From Pedobacter caeni (GTDB taxonomy: Bacteria; Bacteroidota; Bacteroidia; Sphingobacteriales; Sphingobacteriaceae), in contig NZ_FQUQ01000005.1 of the NCBI RefSeq assembly GCF_900129215.1, positions 496,001-560,000 of the forward strand: a stretch of 64,000 nucleotides of DNA. The letters are read 5' to 3'. Positions within the stretch are counted from its first letter, which is position 1; each line of letters starts with the position of its first letter. Shown piece after piece: positions 36,396 through 45,602 of this stretch. The notes under the pieces are model-generated. The model was not told where the DNA came from. It searched no databases and saw nothing but the letters and a program-made list of their open reading frames with translations. The translations under genes were made by a program, and so were the position numbers.

Positions 36396-36999
36396 TATGA
36401 TCTGAATCCGAAGGGATGTTAGTTGTTGGACTCATAGTTTTTCCAGGTGAGTTATTTACGAACGTATTGTAATTTTCAATCCTTTTTTTATGAAACAAAT
36501 AGGCTAAAATTATGGTTGTTAAAATTACGATAGTCGGCATTGTCTTGGAATAATCTATGTCATTAGACAATGAAAAAGAACTTACGACTCTTTGACTAGT
36601 ATGGTAAATAAACATCAATAACACTACGATGATAACAAATACCATCTGAATTAACATCATGTCAATGTAGGTGTTACCACTTCTATGTTTTGTAAAATAG
36701 TGTTGGATCTCCTTTGAATCACTCTCTAATAAAAACTGACGTTCAATATTTGCGATAATAACTAAATTTCGATTATACCAAAAATTTGATTCTATTATAA
36801 TTCCTATAGCCAAAGCACAAACGCCTAGAATTATGCTGCAAGCTATGTCCAAGGGCATAATATTCTTATCGACGAGTGCAAACACGGCTAAAGTACTTAA
36901 TAGTACTCCAACTATTTGCCAAGTAATTTTAATATGCCTATCCATTTCCGAGCATAGTTGATTATACATTGCTAATAAAAAATCACTTCGATCTGTCAT
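36385..36999 (-). CDS. Four-TM membrane protein, possible effector
   Basis: 204 residues. Two TM hairpins at about 24-68 and 114-167 enclose a cytoplasmic stretch with NLVIIANIERQFLLESDSKE. This layout resembles the small two-hairpin SLATT/S-4TM proteins linked to bacterial conflict systems, but no motif fixes it. It is encoded 18 nt after the TGT-like gene on the same strand and is probably co-transcribed with it. It converges on the AIPR gene across the 259-nt gap. Confidence 0.5.
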   Translation of the reverse strand: MTDRSDFLLAMYNQLCSEMDRHIKITWQIVGVLLSTLAVFALVDKNIMPLDIACSIILGVCALAIGIIIESNFWYNRNLVIIANIERQFLLESDSKEIQHYFTKHRSGNTYIDMMLIQMVFVIIVVLLMFIYHTSQRVVSSFSLSNDIDYSKTMPTIVILTTIILAYLFHKKRIENYNTFVNNSPGKTMSPTTNIPSDSDHITT

Positions 37000-37017
37000 A
37001 ATTAATGTTTTTTAAAG

Positions 37018-37638
37018 TTAAATCCAAAGTTTATTGATATTTAATATCGAATCGTGGATGCAATTGTCATAACCGCCATAAGGGTGTGGTATAAATTTAC
37101 TGCCAGTGAAATAATCACCGAAAGAAGCATCTAAAGTGAATCTATTACAATCAAAGCTATAAACGTTTATTTTTTCAGCAAGTGCTCTTTGAACATCTGG
37201 CCTACCGCCAAGTAAATGAGTTGGTCGTTTGAATTCAGATGGATCAAGTTGAGTTCCGCCATATTTAGTGGGTACACTATAACCCAAAATAAATTCAAGA
37301 GGAATTAGTTTTTCGATTTGTCCAGCAAATCGTATGTCTTTTGGAACAATTATTACTTTTTCAGAATATAGATTTAATTGTCTTGCTTCTGCCAATATTT
37401 GATCAAGTTCTTCTATATTAAAGACATCCCTTGCGACAGTTAAATGTGGTCTATGTTTTTTTACTGCATCCAAATGTTTTTGAAACGAATAATTTTTAAA
37501 ATCAATATCGATAAAACCAATATTATTGTATGTTTTTATATCTCTTAAATTGGTATACCTTGCTGAGGGTAGCCAACCATGGTCAATTGCAATGTTTTGA
37601 ACGCGACTGCTATGAGTCGCAAATCTTAATGGTTTCAA
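37018..37638 (-). CDS. TGT/DpdA-superfamily-like protein (DUF6610-type)
   Basis: 206 residues. The central part reads like a short TIM barrel of tRNA-guanine transglycosylases: RPHLTVARDVF (63-73), FILGYSVPTKYGG (116-128), HLLGGRPDVQRALAE (141-155) where TGT has a YLMG-xG helix, and YSFDCNRFT (160-168) where TGT carries the nucleophile Asp in FDC. Members exchange guanine for a 7-deazaguanine in tRNA or, for DpdA, in DNA. It lacks the zinc site of bacterial TGT. Phage and island genes of this short type are known; no queuosine or preQ0 genes adjoin it. Identification by pattern only. Confidence 0.55.
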   Translation of the reverse strand: MKPLRFATHSSRVQNIAIDHGWLPSARYTNLRDIKTYNNIGFIDIDFKNYSFQKHLDAVKKHRPHLTVARDVFNIEELDQILAEARQLNLYSEKVIIVPKDIRFAGQIEKLIPLEFILGYSVPTKYGGTQLDPSEFKRPTHLLGGRPDVQRALAEKINVYSFDCNRFTLDASFGDYFTGSKFIPHPYGGYDNCIHDSILNINKLWI

Positions 37639-37858
37639 ATTTATCTTGATAAGAGCAATTGAAGTTAATAAAAAAAAGTGATTGAGTAGATAAAATTAAC
37701 TGCTTAATTTTATTATGGAAATACCTGGAGATTGTTTATTGAATCAGAAAATATATTAGATTTAATTGTGAGAGATTAATGCTAAGCGTATTTTACACCG
37801 GGCTATTGTTACCATCTAGACCTTCAAGTTCTATAGTTTAGCCTCTTAACAATACAAA

Positions 37859-38095
37859 ATGATAAGAATAGAAGCTGAAAAAGTGATTATTGAAATTCCC
37901 GTTGCCGAACATTTTGAATACGACCTTGTCGAAGACCTTTACCTGGATTTAATACATTTATTAAACTGTGTTCATCTTTTACAGAATCGACATGAGCACC
38001 ATATACCCAGAGATCTGGATAGTATTTTACAATTGCAAAAAGCCCTTTTTGTCTCTGTGGACCAGATGAAACAGTTATATCCGATTAATTCTTAA
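37859..38095 (+). CDS. Small hypothetical protein
   Basis: 78 residues, acidic N-terminus (IRIEAEKVIIEIPVAEHFEYD) then a helical LDLIHLLNCVHLLQNRHEHH segment. No recognised family. Its end lies 4 nt from the end of the convergent XRE gene. The hydrophobic pattern and spacing suggest a genuine gene. Confidence 0.45.
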   Translation: MIRIEAEKVIIEIPVAEHFEYDLVEDLYLDLIHLLNCVHLLQNRHEHHIPRDLDSILQLQKALFVSVDQMKQLYPINS

Positions 38096-38099
38096 AGGC

Positions 38100-38510
38100 C
38101 TATTGGCTTCTTAGGGCTTTTAAAGTAGGTGAATCAGGTTTTTCATCCTGTTTAGGCTGTTTCTGTTCAAGAGCAGCCTTTAAACTTTCAATTTCTTCAT
38201 CCTTTTTTAATAGCTCATCTTTGAAATAAGCAATCAAATCTTTTACAGGAAAAATGTTATTTGTCTGATCATGATGAAAATTGTTATTATTAATAACGGT
38301 AGTTTGATCAAAGTCTTTAATAGCTTCCGCTGTGGTGTCTAATATCTTTGCAGCCTTTTCCAGCTGTTCATCACTAATAGCTTTTCTGTTTTCCATTTTT
38401 GATACGTTTTGTTGAGCGATCCCAAATTCTTTTGCAAAGGTAGCTTGCTTCATCCCTCGCAAGATACGAATATACCGAATATTCTGTCCAAGATGTGTTG
38501 TCTTTCCCAT
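38100..38510 (-). CDS. XRE-family helix-turn-helix regulator
   Basis: 136 residues. The N-terminal HTH reads GMKQATFAKEFGIAQQNVSK, the lambda-repressor fold, followed by a linker and a C-terminal coiled coil (ELLKKDEEIESLKAALEQ). It is of phage-repressor or toxin-antitoxin regulator type. No integrase is present. It lies just right of the defence island and could mark its boundary or regulate the adjacent small gene. Confidence 0.75.
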   Translation of the reverse strand: MGKTTHLGQNIRYIRILRGMKQATFAKEFGIAQQNVSKMENRKAISDEQLEKAAKILDTTAEAIKDFDQTTVINNNNFHHDQTNNIFPVKDLIAYFKDELLKKDEEIESLKAALEQKQPKQDEKPDSPTLKALRSQ

Positions 38511-38742
38511 AGCTCTGAAGATGGTAATTTATTTAAACAAATATATATAAAATTATCGTGTAAAGTACATATTGCAAAGTGTATAATATTTTTTGAGGCT
38601 ACTACTCTCTCAATTCCAGGAATATAAATAGTGGGTTCTGGTTTCAAAGTTGAAATGGAAGATCCTGTTTTAACCTAATAGGGGAGCTGAAAAGATTGGT
38701 TGCTCCGTAAAACTTCAGAAGCAACCAATATAACTATCAGGT

Positions 38743-40212
38743 TTATTTGATCTTTTTGTACCATGGACCTAATGGACCAGTCGTTGAAACCTGTTCTCCA
38801 ACTTCTCCCCATGCTCCTGCATAATCTCTCCAGGGCTGAGATTCTAGATTTTCTGTTTTATCACTTACTACCCATTGGTATCCACCATCAGCAGCATGGT
38901 CTTTGTTTAAAATATGATAATCGCCGGGGCTGCTGTAATGTGCATGAGAACCTCTTGCACTATAAACATAGAGTGTCTGAATGTTCCCTGTGGTTTCGAC
39001 AATCAACTCGCTTTTAGGATAGTAAGTGTCATTTCCATGAGCACTTAACCAGGCTCCGGTAATGTTATTGTCAATCACCTGTAAGGTAACACTTTCCCAA
39101 TCTCCCTGATGCGACTGGCTGATTCCTGCAAAGTTCCAGTAATTATAGCCGTAGAATAACCAGAATTGCTTTCTTCCGTCATTAAGTTCATAAACATAGG
39201 ATGCCACATTGTTGTTCGGGTTGGAATCACCTGTTAAATTATCATCAGGCTCTAAAAAAACATTGAAGTCTCCTTTATTATCGTCTCTCGGGCGTCTGTT
39301 CTTTCCATTCTGTAGGGCATAGCTGTTTATCGTTGAGACAGGAATATCATAAAACTGAGGGGTATGATCATTATTGCTGTTGCGCCATCCGGGCAAAGTT
39401 TTGTCGTACCCGCCGTCAGATCCCAGACCTACCATGTGCCTGAACCTGGATTTCTTTATAAAATCGAGAGGATTCATTGGGAAGTACTCCTCCGTTGGGT
39501 GTAATCTGACTACAACCCGAAAGGAATTTGCATTTGGATTCTGATAATTGAAAACGATCGTACCTGCCTGATAAGTGGTGTTTCCGTTTTCATCTTTTTG
39601 GTGAATCCGGCTGATCATCACTTGTTGGGCATTTGTGGTGTAGTAGATGCCACTGGATTCTTTAAAAGGACCTGCTGTGGTAATATTCGTGATCTGTGTA
39701 GGCTTGCCGTTAAACTTTACTACTCCTGTTAAGTAACGCGTATCACCATTTTCATCACCATTGTGTTGTCTGCCAATGATCACCCTTCCCACCGAAGCTG
39801 TAAATCCTGCACCGGATGATTCTTTGAACCAATTGCTCCAGATCCCATCTTCTACAGTGATGGTTGCTTCTATAGGCTGCCCGGTGTTGTCAATTGCCTG
39901 AAGGCTGGCATATTGATATTTTGTTTGTCCGTTTTCATCTCCGGCATGCCAACGTCCAGTTATGACGGTATTGGCCGGACATTGAAAGAGGCTGTTCTTT
40001 TCCTTCATTTGTGCACTTTCACCACGTTGCAAAGGAATGATCGTAACCTGTGGGATACTGGTATCATTTGCTACGCTGAGTTCATTTGCGCTCTTGGCTG
40101 CCGTTTCGGAGCCTGGCGTTTGTTCTTTCTCCTTCTTACAGGAAATTGCGAGTGTGCTGATCATCGCAATGCAAAGAAATTTAATAAGGATGTTTGTTTT
40201 CTTCATATTCAA
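38743..40212 (-). CDS. Vps62-domain lipoprotein with three DENG repeats
   Basis: 489 residues. Signal and lipobox IAMISTLAISC give a lipidated Cys at about residue 25. Residues 75-225 hold three tandem repeats of about 50 residues, each containing an H-x2-DENG-x-T motif (HAGDENGQT, HNGDENGDT, HQKDENGNT), probable metal-binding loops. The C-terminal half resembles the Vps62/DUF946 domain (GDWESVTLQVID, then HGNDTYYPKSEL). Surface-exposed or periplasmic; function unknown. An internal Met (residue 3) is the alternative start. Confidence 0.65.
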   Translation of the reverse strand: MNMKKTNILIKFLCIAMISTLAISCKKEKEQTPGSETAAKSANELSVANDTSIPQVTIIPLQRGESAQMKEKNSLFQCPANTVITGRWHAGDENGQTKYQYASLQAIDNTGQPIEATITVEDGIWSNWFKESSGAGFTASVGRVIIGRQHNGDENGDTRYLTGVVKFNGKPTQITNITTAGPFKESSGIYYTTNAQQVMISRIHQKDENGNTTYQAGTIVFNYQNPNANSFRVVVRLHPTEEYFPMNPLDFIKKSRFRHMVGLGSDGGYDKTLPGWRNSNNDHTPQFYDIPVSTINSYALQNGKNRRPRDDNKGDFNVFLEPDDNLTGDSNPNNNVASYVYELNDGRKQFWLFYGYNYWNFAGISQSHQGDWESVTLQVIDNNITGAWLSAHGNDTYYPKSELIVETTGNIQTLYVYSARGSHAHYSSPGDYHILNKDHAADGGYQWVVSDKTENLESQPWRDYAGAWGEVGEQVSTTGPLGPWYKKIK

Positions 40213-40963
40213 TTATGTTATAATGTGACGGTAATTTATAGAATATGTTTTTCGGATTTTTCTGAAGGAGAAGTGCTGACATTTTTATTGCAATTGACAG
40301 AGCATGAGGGGTTTTGTCAGCCACTTGCGGAGTTTAGATTCTCCCTTTATGTGGATTGTTATTTGCTAAAATAATTGTTCATGGTTTTCCAACGTTGTTG
40401 GAGACGTTTACAACTAAATCAGGAAAAATGGTTGAATTTGTGCTTATCAAATGAAAAGCCAGTGATCTAACACTGGCTTCTTCATTAACAAACTTGATTT
40501 CGAAAATTATGATAGTTTATGCAAATCAATAGCCGGGCCTAAGCTCAGAGTGTTTGTGAACACAAAGATAAATCAGATTCTGATTTAAATCTAAAATTAA
40601 CTGATAATATTTTAGTTACATATGTTATCAGAATTGTGTTTGTAATTTTCTGACAGCGTACATCATGTAAGTCTTGGTGATTTACTGGTTTAATAATCGG
40701 GAAATCCGACTATTTCTTCCCATAGAATATGTTTTTTAGTTTTTCTTGATTATCTCCGTTAGTATTATATGTCATTCTTGCGTGTTTTTCATATAAAATA
40801 GAAATGTAAAATACACCCAAAATGGGGTGTAACGTTTCATGTCTGGCTTTTTACCACCCCGATCTCAATAGTGTTTAGTTTCGGCATGTACATCGGATGA
40901 ACAAGTCTTATTTCAGAATGCAAATTCTGTTAAAGGGCAAAATCATCATAAACCCATTCTTAT
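40213..40963. other. 751-nt intergenic region before the SusC gene
   Basis: No reading frame here looks like a gene. Two hairpins are visible: 40456-40479, arms AAGCCAGTG and CACTGGCTT with a 6-nt loop, T-rich on the minus side; and 40812-40831, arms TACACCC and GGGTGTA. The rest is AT-rich and probably holds the promoters of the divergent lipoprotein and SusC genes. Confidence 0.5.
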
Positions 40964-43900
40964 ATGCAAAAAACGATTCTAACCATCGCAATGGCCATGC
41001 TTTGCCTAAATTTTAGTCTCAAAGCACAAGAGCCGACAAAACAGAAACTACTAAAAATTCCATTAATCAAGGGCAGAATCCTCGATGAAAAAGGAGAGTC
41101 CCTTCCCGGCGCCTCCGTAAAAGTCAAAAACACCAAAGTCGCGGTGGTCACTTCCAATGATGGAAGTTTCACCTTGAATAACCTCTCATCCGGAAGTGTC
41201 ATTGAAGTCAGCTTTATAGGCTATGAACCAAAAGAGCTTTCTATCAAGGAAGGTGATGAATCCATAATTGTATTCCTTAAACCAACACAGCAACAACTAA
41301 ATGAAGTAGCTATCAGCACGGGTTATCAGGTCTTGCCTAAAGAACGATCTACAGGCTCATTTGACCAGATCGACAATGAGCTGTTTAACCGGTCTACCGG
41401 AACGGGAGTCTTAGATCGTTTAGATGGAGTAGCTTCAAGCACCATTTTCGATCGACGGGATCCTCGTTTAACAGGAAAGGCTTTCATCGCAGTTCGTGGA
41501 CTAAGTACATTGAACACACTGCCTGGCCCATTAATCATCCTTGATAATTTCCCTTATGAAGGAAAGATGGAGAACCTTAATCCAAATGATGTAGAAAATA
41601 TTACCATTCTAAAAGATGCAGCAGCTGCCTCTATCTGGGGAGCTAAAGCAGGAAATGGTGTAATTGTAATCACAACAAAAAAAGGAAAAAAGGAACAAGC
41701 ATTAAAGCTCACCATTAATTCAAATTTAAGTCTCATCAATAAACCGGATTTGTATTATTATAACCAGATTTCAAGTTCAGATTATATTGATGTAGAGAAG
41801 TATCTTTTTGATCAGGGCTTTTATGATGCACAGATCAAAGCAACCGTAAGACCTCCCTTGTTAACTCCGGTTGTAAAGGTTTTGGCGAAATTAAGAGCAA
41901 ATGAGATATCCGAAACTGCGGCGGGACAGATGATAGGCGCTTACAGATCGGAAGATGTTCGCAGAGATTACACCAACTATGTCTATCGCGAGGGTACGCA
42001 ACAGCAATATGCGTTAAATCTAAGTGGAGGGGGGAAGGAGGTAGCTTATTATTTTTCAGCAGGTTACGATAAGAACCTCAATAATCTGAGCGTCTCTGCC
42101 AACGATCGGTTGAATTTGCGTTCCTCTGCAACATTTTATCCTTTGAAAGGATTGGAAATTGAAACCGGTCTGTTGTATACCTTCAGCAATTCCGCTACAA
42201 ATACCACCGAGAGTCCTATCGGCTTTAACACAATGCTTTTCGGAAGTAAAAGTTTGTATCCTTATGCCCGTTTGGCTGACGATGCAGGAAATCCATTGGC
42301 AATAGAAAGAGGATTCCGGAAAGAGTATATGGATAAGCTACTTCCCGGTAAACTTTTGGACTGGAGCTATAAACCCCTGGAGGATATGAAGATGAATAGT
42401 TTCACCAGTAAAGCAAAGGATTTGCTGGTAAACCTGGGACTCAAATATAAATTAACTCCTGTCTTATCTGCTGAACTGAGGTATATGTATGAGCATACCG
42501 GAACAGAGAACTTGAACTGGCAGGGAGCTAACTCATATCTGACACGTTTTACCATCAATAGTTATACGCAGAAAGATGGCAGCCGCCCTATACCATTGGG
42601 AGATATAATTAATCCGCAAAATCAGGTGTTTACTGCTACAGGTTTGCGGGGACAGGTAAATCTTAACAAGGTATGGAAAGGAGTTCATGAGCTGAGTGCT
42701 ATCGGTGGAGCAGAGATCAGAGAAGATAAAACCACATTCAGATATTATAAAATATTTGGCTACAATGCTGAGTTTCTAAATGTATCAGATATAGATTTCA
42801 CTGGTCAGTATGCAAATGTATTTGGCTATGGAACGGCTAAGATTCCAAATTCCAGCGGAATAGAGATATTGAATAATCGATACGTATCCTTATATGCCAA
42901 TGCAGCCTATAGTTACGATTCACGTTATATTTTTTCTGCCAGTGTGCGGAAAGATGCGGCCAACCTGTTTGGACTTAAGAGTAACAAAAAAGGAGTTCCG
43001 TTATGGTCTGCGGGGCTTGCATGGAATATAAATAAGGAGTCTTTTTATAATCTTGAGTGGCTGCCTTATCTGAAGATGAGACTCACGTATGGTTATAGTG
43101 GCAATATTAGCGGTGCACCTTCTGCCAAAGCCATTATCGCATACCAGGGGGACAATTATGTTACGGGGCTCCCTTTCGGAACAAACAGTAACGCTCCTAA
43201 TCCTTCTTTAAGATGGGAAAAGACAGCAATGTTAAATCTGGGATTGGATTTTGCCAATAGAAATAATCGCATCAGTGGAAGTCTGGAATATTATGATAAA
43301 CGGAGTTCAGACTTATATAGCTATAGCTCTTTGGATCAGACCACTGGTTTTGCCGGATTGCTGATCAATAGTGCAAACATGAACGGAAGGGGGATTGACC
43401 TGTCTTTAAATACAAAAAATCTGACAGCAGGGAGGTTTAGCTGGGATACCAGGTTTTTGTTTAATTACAATCAAAACAGAGTCGCCAAATATCTGTTCGA
43501 GGAGTCAAATATCAGTAATTACATTAATAGCGGACTTGCTCCTAATCCAATACAAGGAAAACACGCCTATGCTTTATTCAGTTATAAGTTTGCCGGCCTT
43601 GATCCGGCAACGGGAGATCCGATGGGATATGTAAATGGAGTTGCCAGTAAGGATTATGCCACTATCCGTTCCCCAAAATCAATTAACGACCTCGAATATC
43701 ATGGCTCTGCTATACCTGTATATTTCGGAACATTAATCAACACTTTTAGCTATAGGAATTTTAGTGTTTCTTTCAATATCGGCTACCAGTTTGGCTACTA
43801 TTTCCGAAGAGAGGCGCTTAATTATGCCAGCTTATTTAACGCAGGAAAAGGGGCTGGTGATTTTTCTAAGCGCTGGCAAAAGCCAGGCGATGAAAAGATC

Positions 43901-44197
43901 ACAAATGTCCCTTCAATGATTTACCCTTTAAACAGATCGAGGGAAGATTTTTATGCGGCTTCTTCTGCATTGGTGGAAAAAGGAGATCACATCAGACTGA
44001 ATGACATCACGGCAGGATACTTATTGAACAACAAGGGGAAGTACTTTAAACAGATCAGGCTTTATGCTAATCTTAGCAATGTCGGAGTACTGTGGAGTGC
44101 AAATAAAGTAGGAATAGATCCCTTACTGCTTGCTACCCAGTCGACTTTGATCAGGCCATCACTCACTAAGGCTTTTGGTTTCACCGCAAGCTTTTAA
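40964..44197 (+). CDS. SusC/RagA-type TonB-linked outer-membrane transporter
   Basis: 1077 residues with a signal peptide ending at SLKAQ (21). A carboxypeptidase-like domain (about 35-110) precedes the TonB plug, with VRGLSTLN and ILKDAAAASIWGAKAGNGVI typical of SusC plugs. A 22-strand barrel follows. It imports a glycan or peptide with the SusD lipoprotein encoded 11 nt downstream. No sigma/anti-sigma pair accompanies it; the long upstream region may carry the control elements. Confidence 0.93.
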   Translation: MQKTILTIAMAMLCLNFSLKAQEPTKQKLLKIPLIKGRILDEKGESLPGASVKVKNTKVAVVTSNDGSFTLNNLSSGSVIEVSFIGYEPKELSIKEGDESIIVFLKPTQQQLNEVAISTGYQVLPKERSTGSFDQIDNELFNRSTGTGVLDRLDGVASSTIFDRRDPRLTGKAFIAVRGLSTLNTLPGPLIILDNFPYEGKMENLNPNDVENITILKDAAAASIWGAKAGNGVIVITTKKGKKEQALKLTINSNLSLINKPDLYYYNQISSSDYIDVEKYLFDQGFYDAQIKATVRPPLLTPVVKVLAKLRANEISETAAGQMIGAYRSEDVRRDYTNYVYREGTQQQYALNLSGGGKEVAYYFSAGYDKNLNNLSVSANDRLNLRSSATFYPLKGLEIETGLLYTFSNSATNTTESPIGFNTMLFGSKSLYPYARLADDAGNPLAIERGFRKEYMDKLLPGKLLDWSYKPLEDMKMNSFTSKAKDLLVNLGLKYKLTPVLSAELRYMYEHTGTENLNWQGANSYLTRFTINSYTQKDGSRPIPLGDIINPQNQVFTATGLRGQVNLNKVWKGVHELSAIGGAEIREDKTTFRYYKIFGYNAEFLNVSDIDFTGQYANVFGYGTAKIPNSSGIEILNNRYVSLYANAAYSYDSRYIFSASVRKDAANLFGLKSNKKGVPLWSAGLAWNINKESFYNLEWLPYLKMRLTYGYSGNISGAPSAKAIIAYQGDNYVTGLPFGTNSNAPNPSLRWEKTAMLNLGLDFANRNNRISGSLEYYDKRSSDLYSYSSLDQTTGFAGLLINSANMNGRGIDLSLNTKNLTAGRFSWDTRFLFNYNQNRVAKYLFEESNISNYINSGLAPNPIQGKHAYALFSYKFAGLDPATGDPMGYVNGVASKDYATIRSPKSINDLEYHGSAIPVYFGTLINTFSYRNFSVSFNIGYQFGYYFRREALNYASLFNAGKGAGDFSKRWQKPGDEKITNVPSMIYPLNRSREDFYAASSALVEKGDHIRLNDITAGYLLNNKGKYFKQIRLYANLSNVGVLWSANKVGIDPLLLATQSTLIRPSLTKAFGFTASF

Positions 44198-44208
44198 TCC
44201 TAATTGAA

Positions 44209-45591
44209 ATGAAAAATAATCTTAAATACAACAAGCCATATCACATCCTGACAATGATCGTAATGATCGGCGTGGTTGGCGTTCAGCTGGGGTGTCAGAA
44301 ATTTCTGGATACCAAACCCAATCAAAAGCTGATGATCATAAACAGCCTTAAGGACTGTCAGGCTTTGCTTAATAATTATGGAACAATGAATATCGGTTAC
44401 CCAAATGACGGTGAGGCTGCATCTGATAATTATTACCTGCTTCCATCGGTGTGGAAGTCTTTAAGTCCGGAAGACAGAGATACCTATGTCTGGGCTCCTC
44501 AGGGAGAACGTTTGATGGGTCAATGGGCAAATCCATATAAGGTGGTTTATAATGCCAACCTGATCCTGCAAACTGAAGAAGGTTTACCCAATGAAACAGA
44601 CCAGTTGAGCCGAAATGAAGTGAAGGGTGCGGCTTTGTTTTTTAGAGCTTATGCCTTTCATCAGCTGGCACAAATCTTTGCTCCGGCTTATGATCCTGCA
44701 ACTGCTTCTTCTGATTTAGGAATTGCGTTAAGGTTGAGTCCGGATTTGGATGTCGTTACGAAACGAGCCAGTGTACAACAGAGCTATGAAAGAATTCTGA
44801 CTGATTTTCAGGAGGCTGCCAGCTTGCTTCCTTTACGTCCGGGTATTCAGTCTAAACCTTCCAGAATAGCCACATTTGCAGCGCTGGCAAGAACTTACCT
44901 GACCATGGAGAATTATGCAAAGGCAGGAATCTACGCCGATTCATGTTTGAAGTACACGAATACGCTAATAGATTACAAAAATATTTCCCCAAGTTCGAAT
45001 ACGCCTTTTGGAATATTCAATCAGGAGGTGATCTTTCAATCTGTTACTACTTATGGAAATACACTAGACATCTATTCGGCGAAGGTGGATCCGGATTTAA
45101 TGCGTGAATATGAGCTCAAAGATCTTCGCCGGATTGTGTTTTTCAAATCCAATGACGACGGATCCTATGCTTTCAAAGGGAATTACAACGGGAGCTTCAG
45201 TTCACTCCAGTTTAGTGGACTGGCTACGGATGAGATGTATCTGATCAGGGCAGAATGTGCTGCGAGATCCGGGGATGTTTCCGGAGCAATGAAGGATCTC
45301 AATACATTGATGGAAAAAAGATGGGACGGAGTATTTACTCCATTTACAGCGGATAATGCTGATGTCGCATTAGCTATGGTGCTTAAAGAGAGAAGAAAAG
45401 AGCTGTTGTTTCGAAATCTGCGTTGGCCTGACCTTCGTCGGCTCAATAAAGATTCCAGATTTAAAAGAACACTCTCCCGGGGTATAATCAATGGGAAGGA
45501 ATTTACCCTTCCTCCAAATGATCTCAGATATACATTACTTATCCCACAGGAGATTATAAACAAGACTGGTATTCAACAGAATTTAAGATAG
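44209..45591 (+). CDS. SusD/RagB-type nutrient-binding lipoprotein
   Basis: 460 residues. The lipobox VGVQLGC gives a lipidated Cys near 29, followed by QKFLDTKPNQ, the usual SusD N-terminal motif. TPR-like helices and the conserved C-terminal RRKELLFRNLRWPDLRRL follow. It is the surface lid and ligand-binding partner of the SusC transporter. Ligand unknown. Confidence 0.92.
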   Translation: MKNNLKYNKPYHILTMIVMIGVVGVQLGCQKFLDTKPNQKLMIINSLKDCQALLNNYGTMNIGYPNDGEAASDNYYLLPSVWKSLSPEDRDTYVWAPQGERLMGQWANPYKVVYNANLILQTEEGLPNETDQLSRNEVKGAALFFRAYAFHQLAQIFAPAYDPATASSDLGIALRLSPDLDVVTKRASVQQSYERILTDFQEAASLLPLRPGIQSKPSRIATFAALARTYLTMENYAKAGIYADSCLKYTNTLIDYKNISPSSNTPFGIFNQEVIFQSVTTYGNTLDIYSAKVDPDLMREYELKDLRRIVFFKSNDDGSYAFKGNYNGSFSSLQFSGLATDEMYLIRAECAARSGDVSGAMKDLNTLMEKRWDGVFTPFTADNADVALAMVLKERRKELLFRNLRWPDLRRLNKDSRFKRTLSRGIINGKEFTLPPNDLRYTLLIPQEIINKTGIQQNLR

Positions 45592-45602
45592 AATTTACAA
45601 TA

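Noticed and set aside
24413..38510. Integrase or transposase marking the defence island as a mobile element
   Set aside because: I found no recombinase, transposase or direct repeats at the edges; only AT-richness and the XRE gene hint at transfer.
40456..40479. Hairpin AAGCCAGTG/CACTGGCTT as a terminator
   Set aside because: No gene runs into it from either side within 240 nt, so a terminator call has no support; kept only as a mention in the intergenic region.
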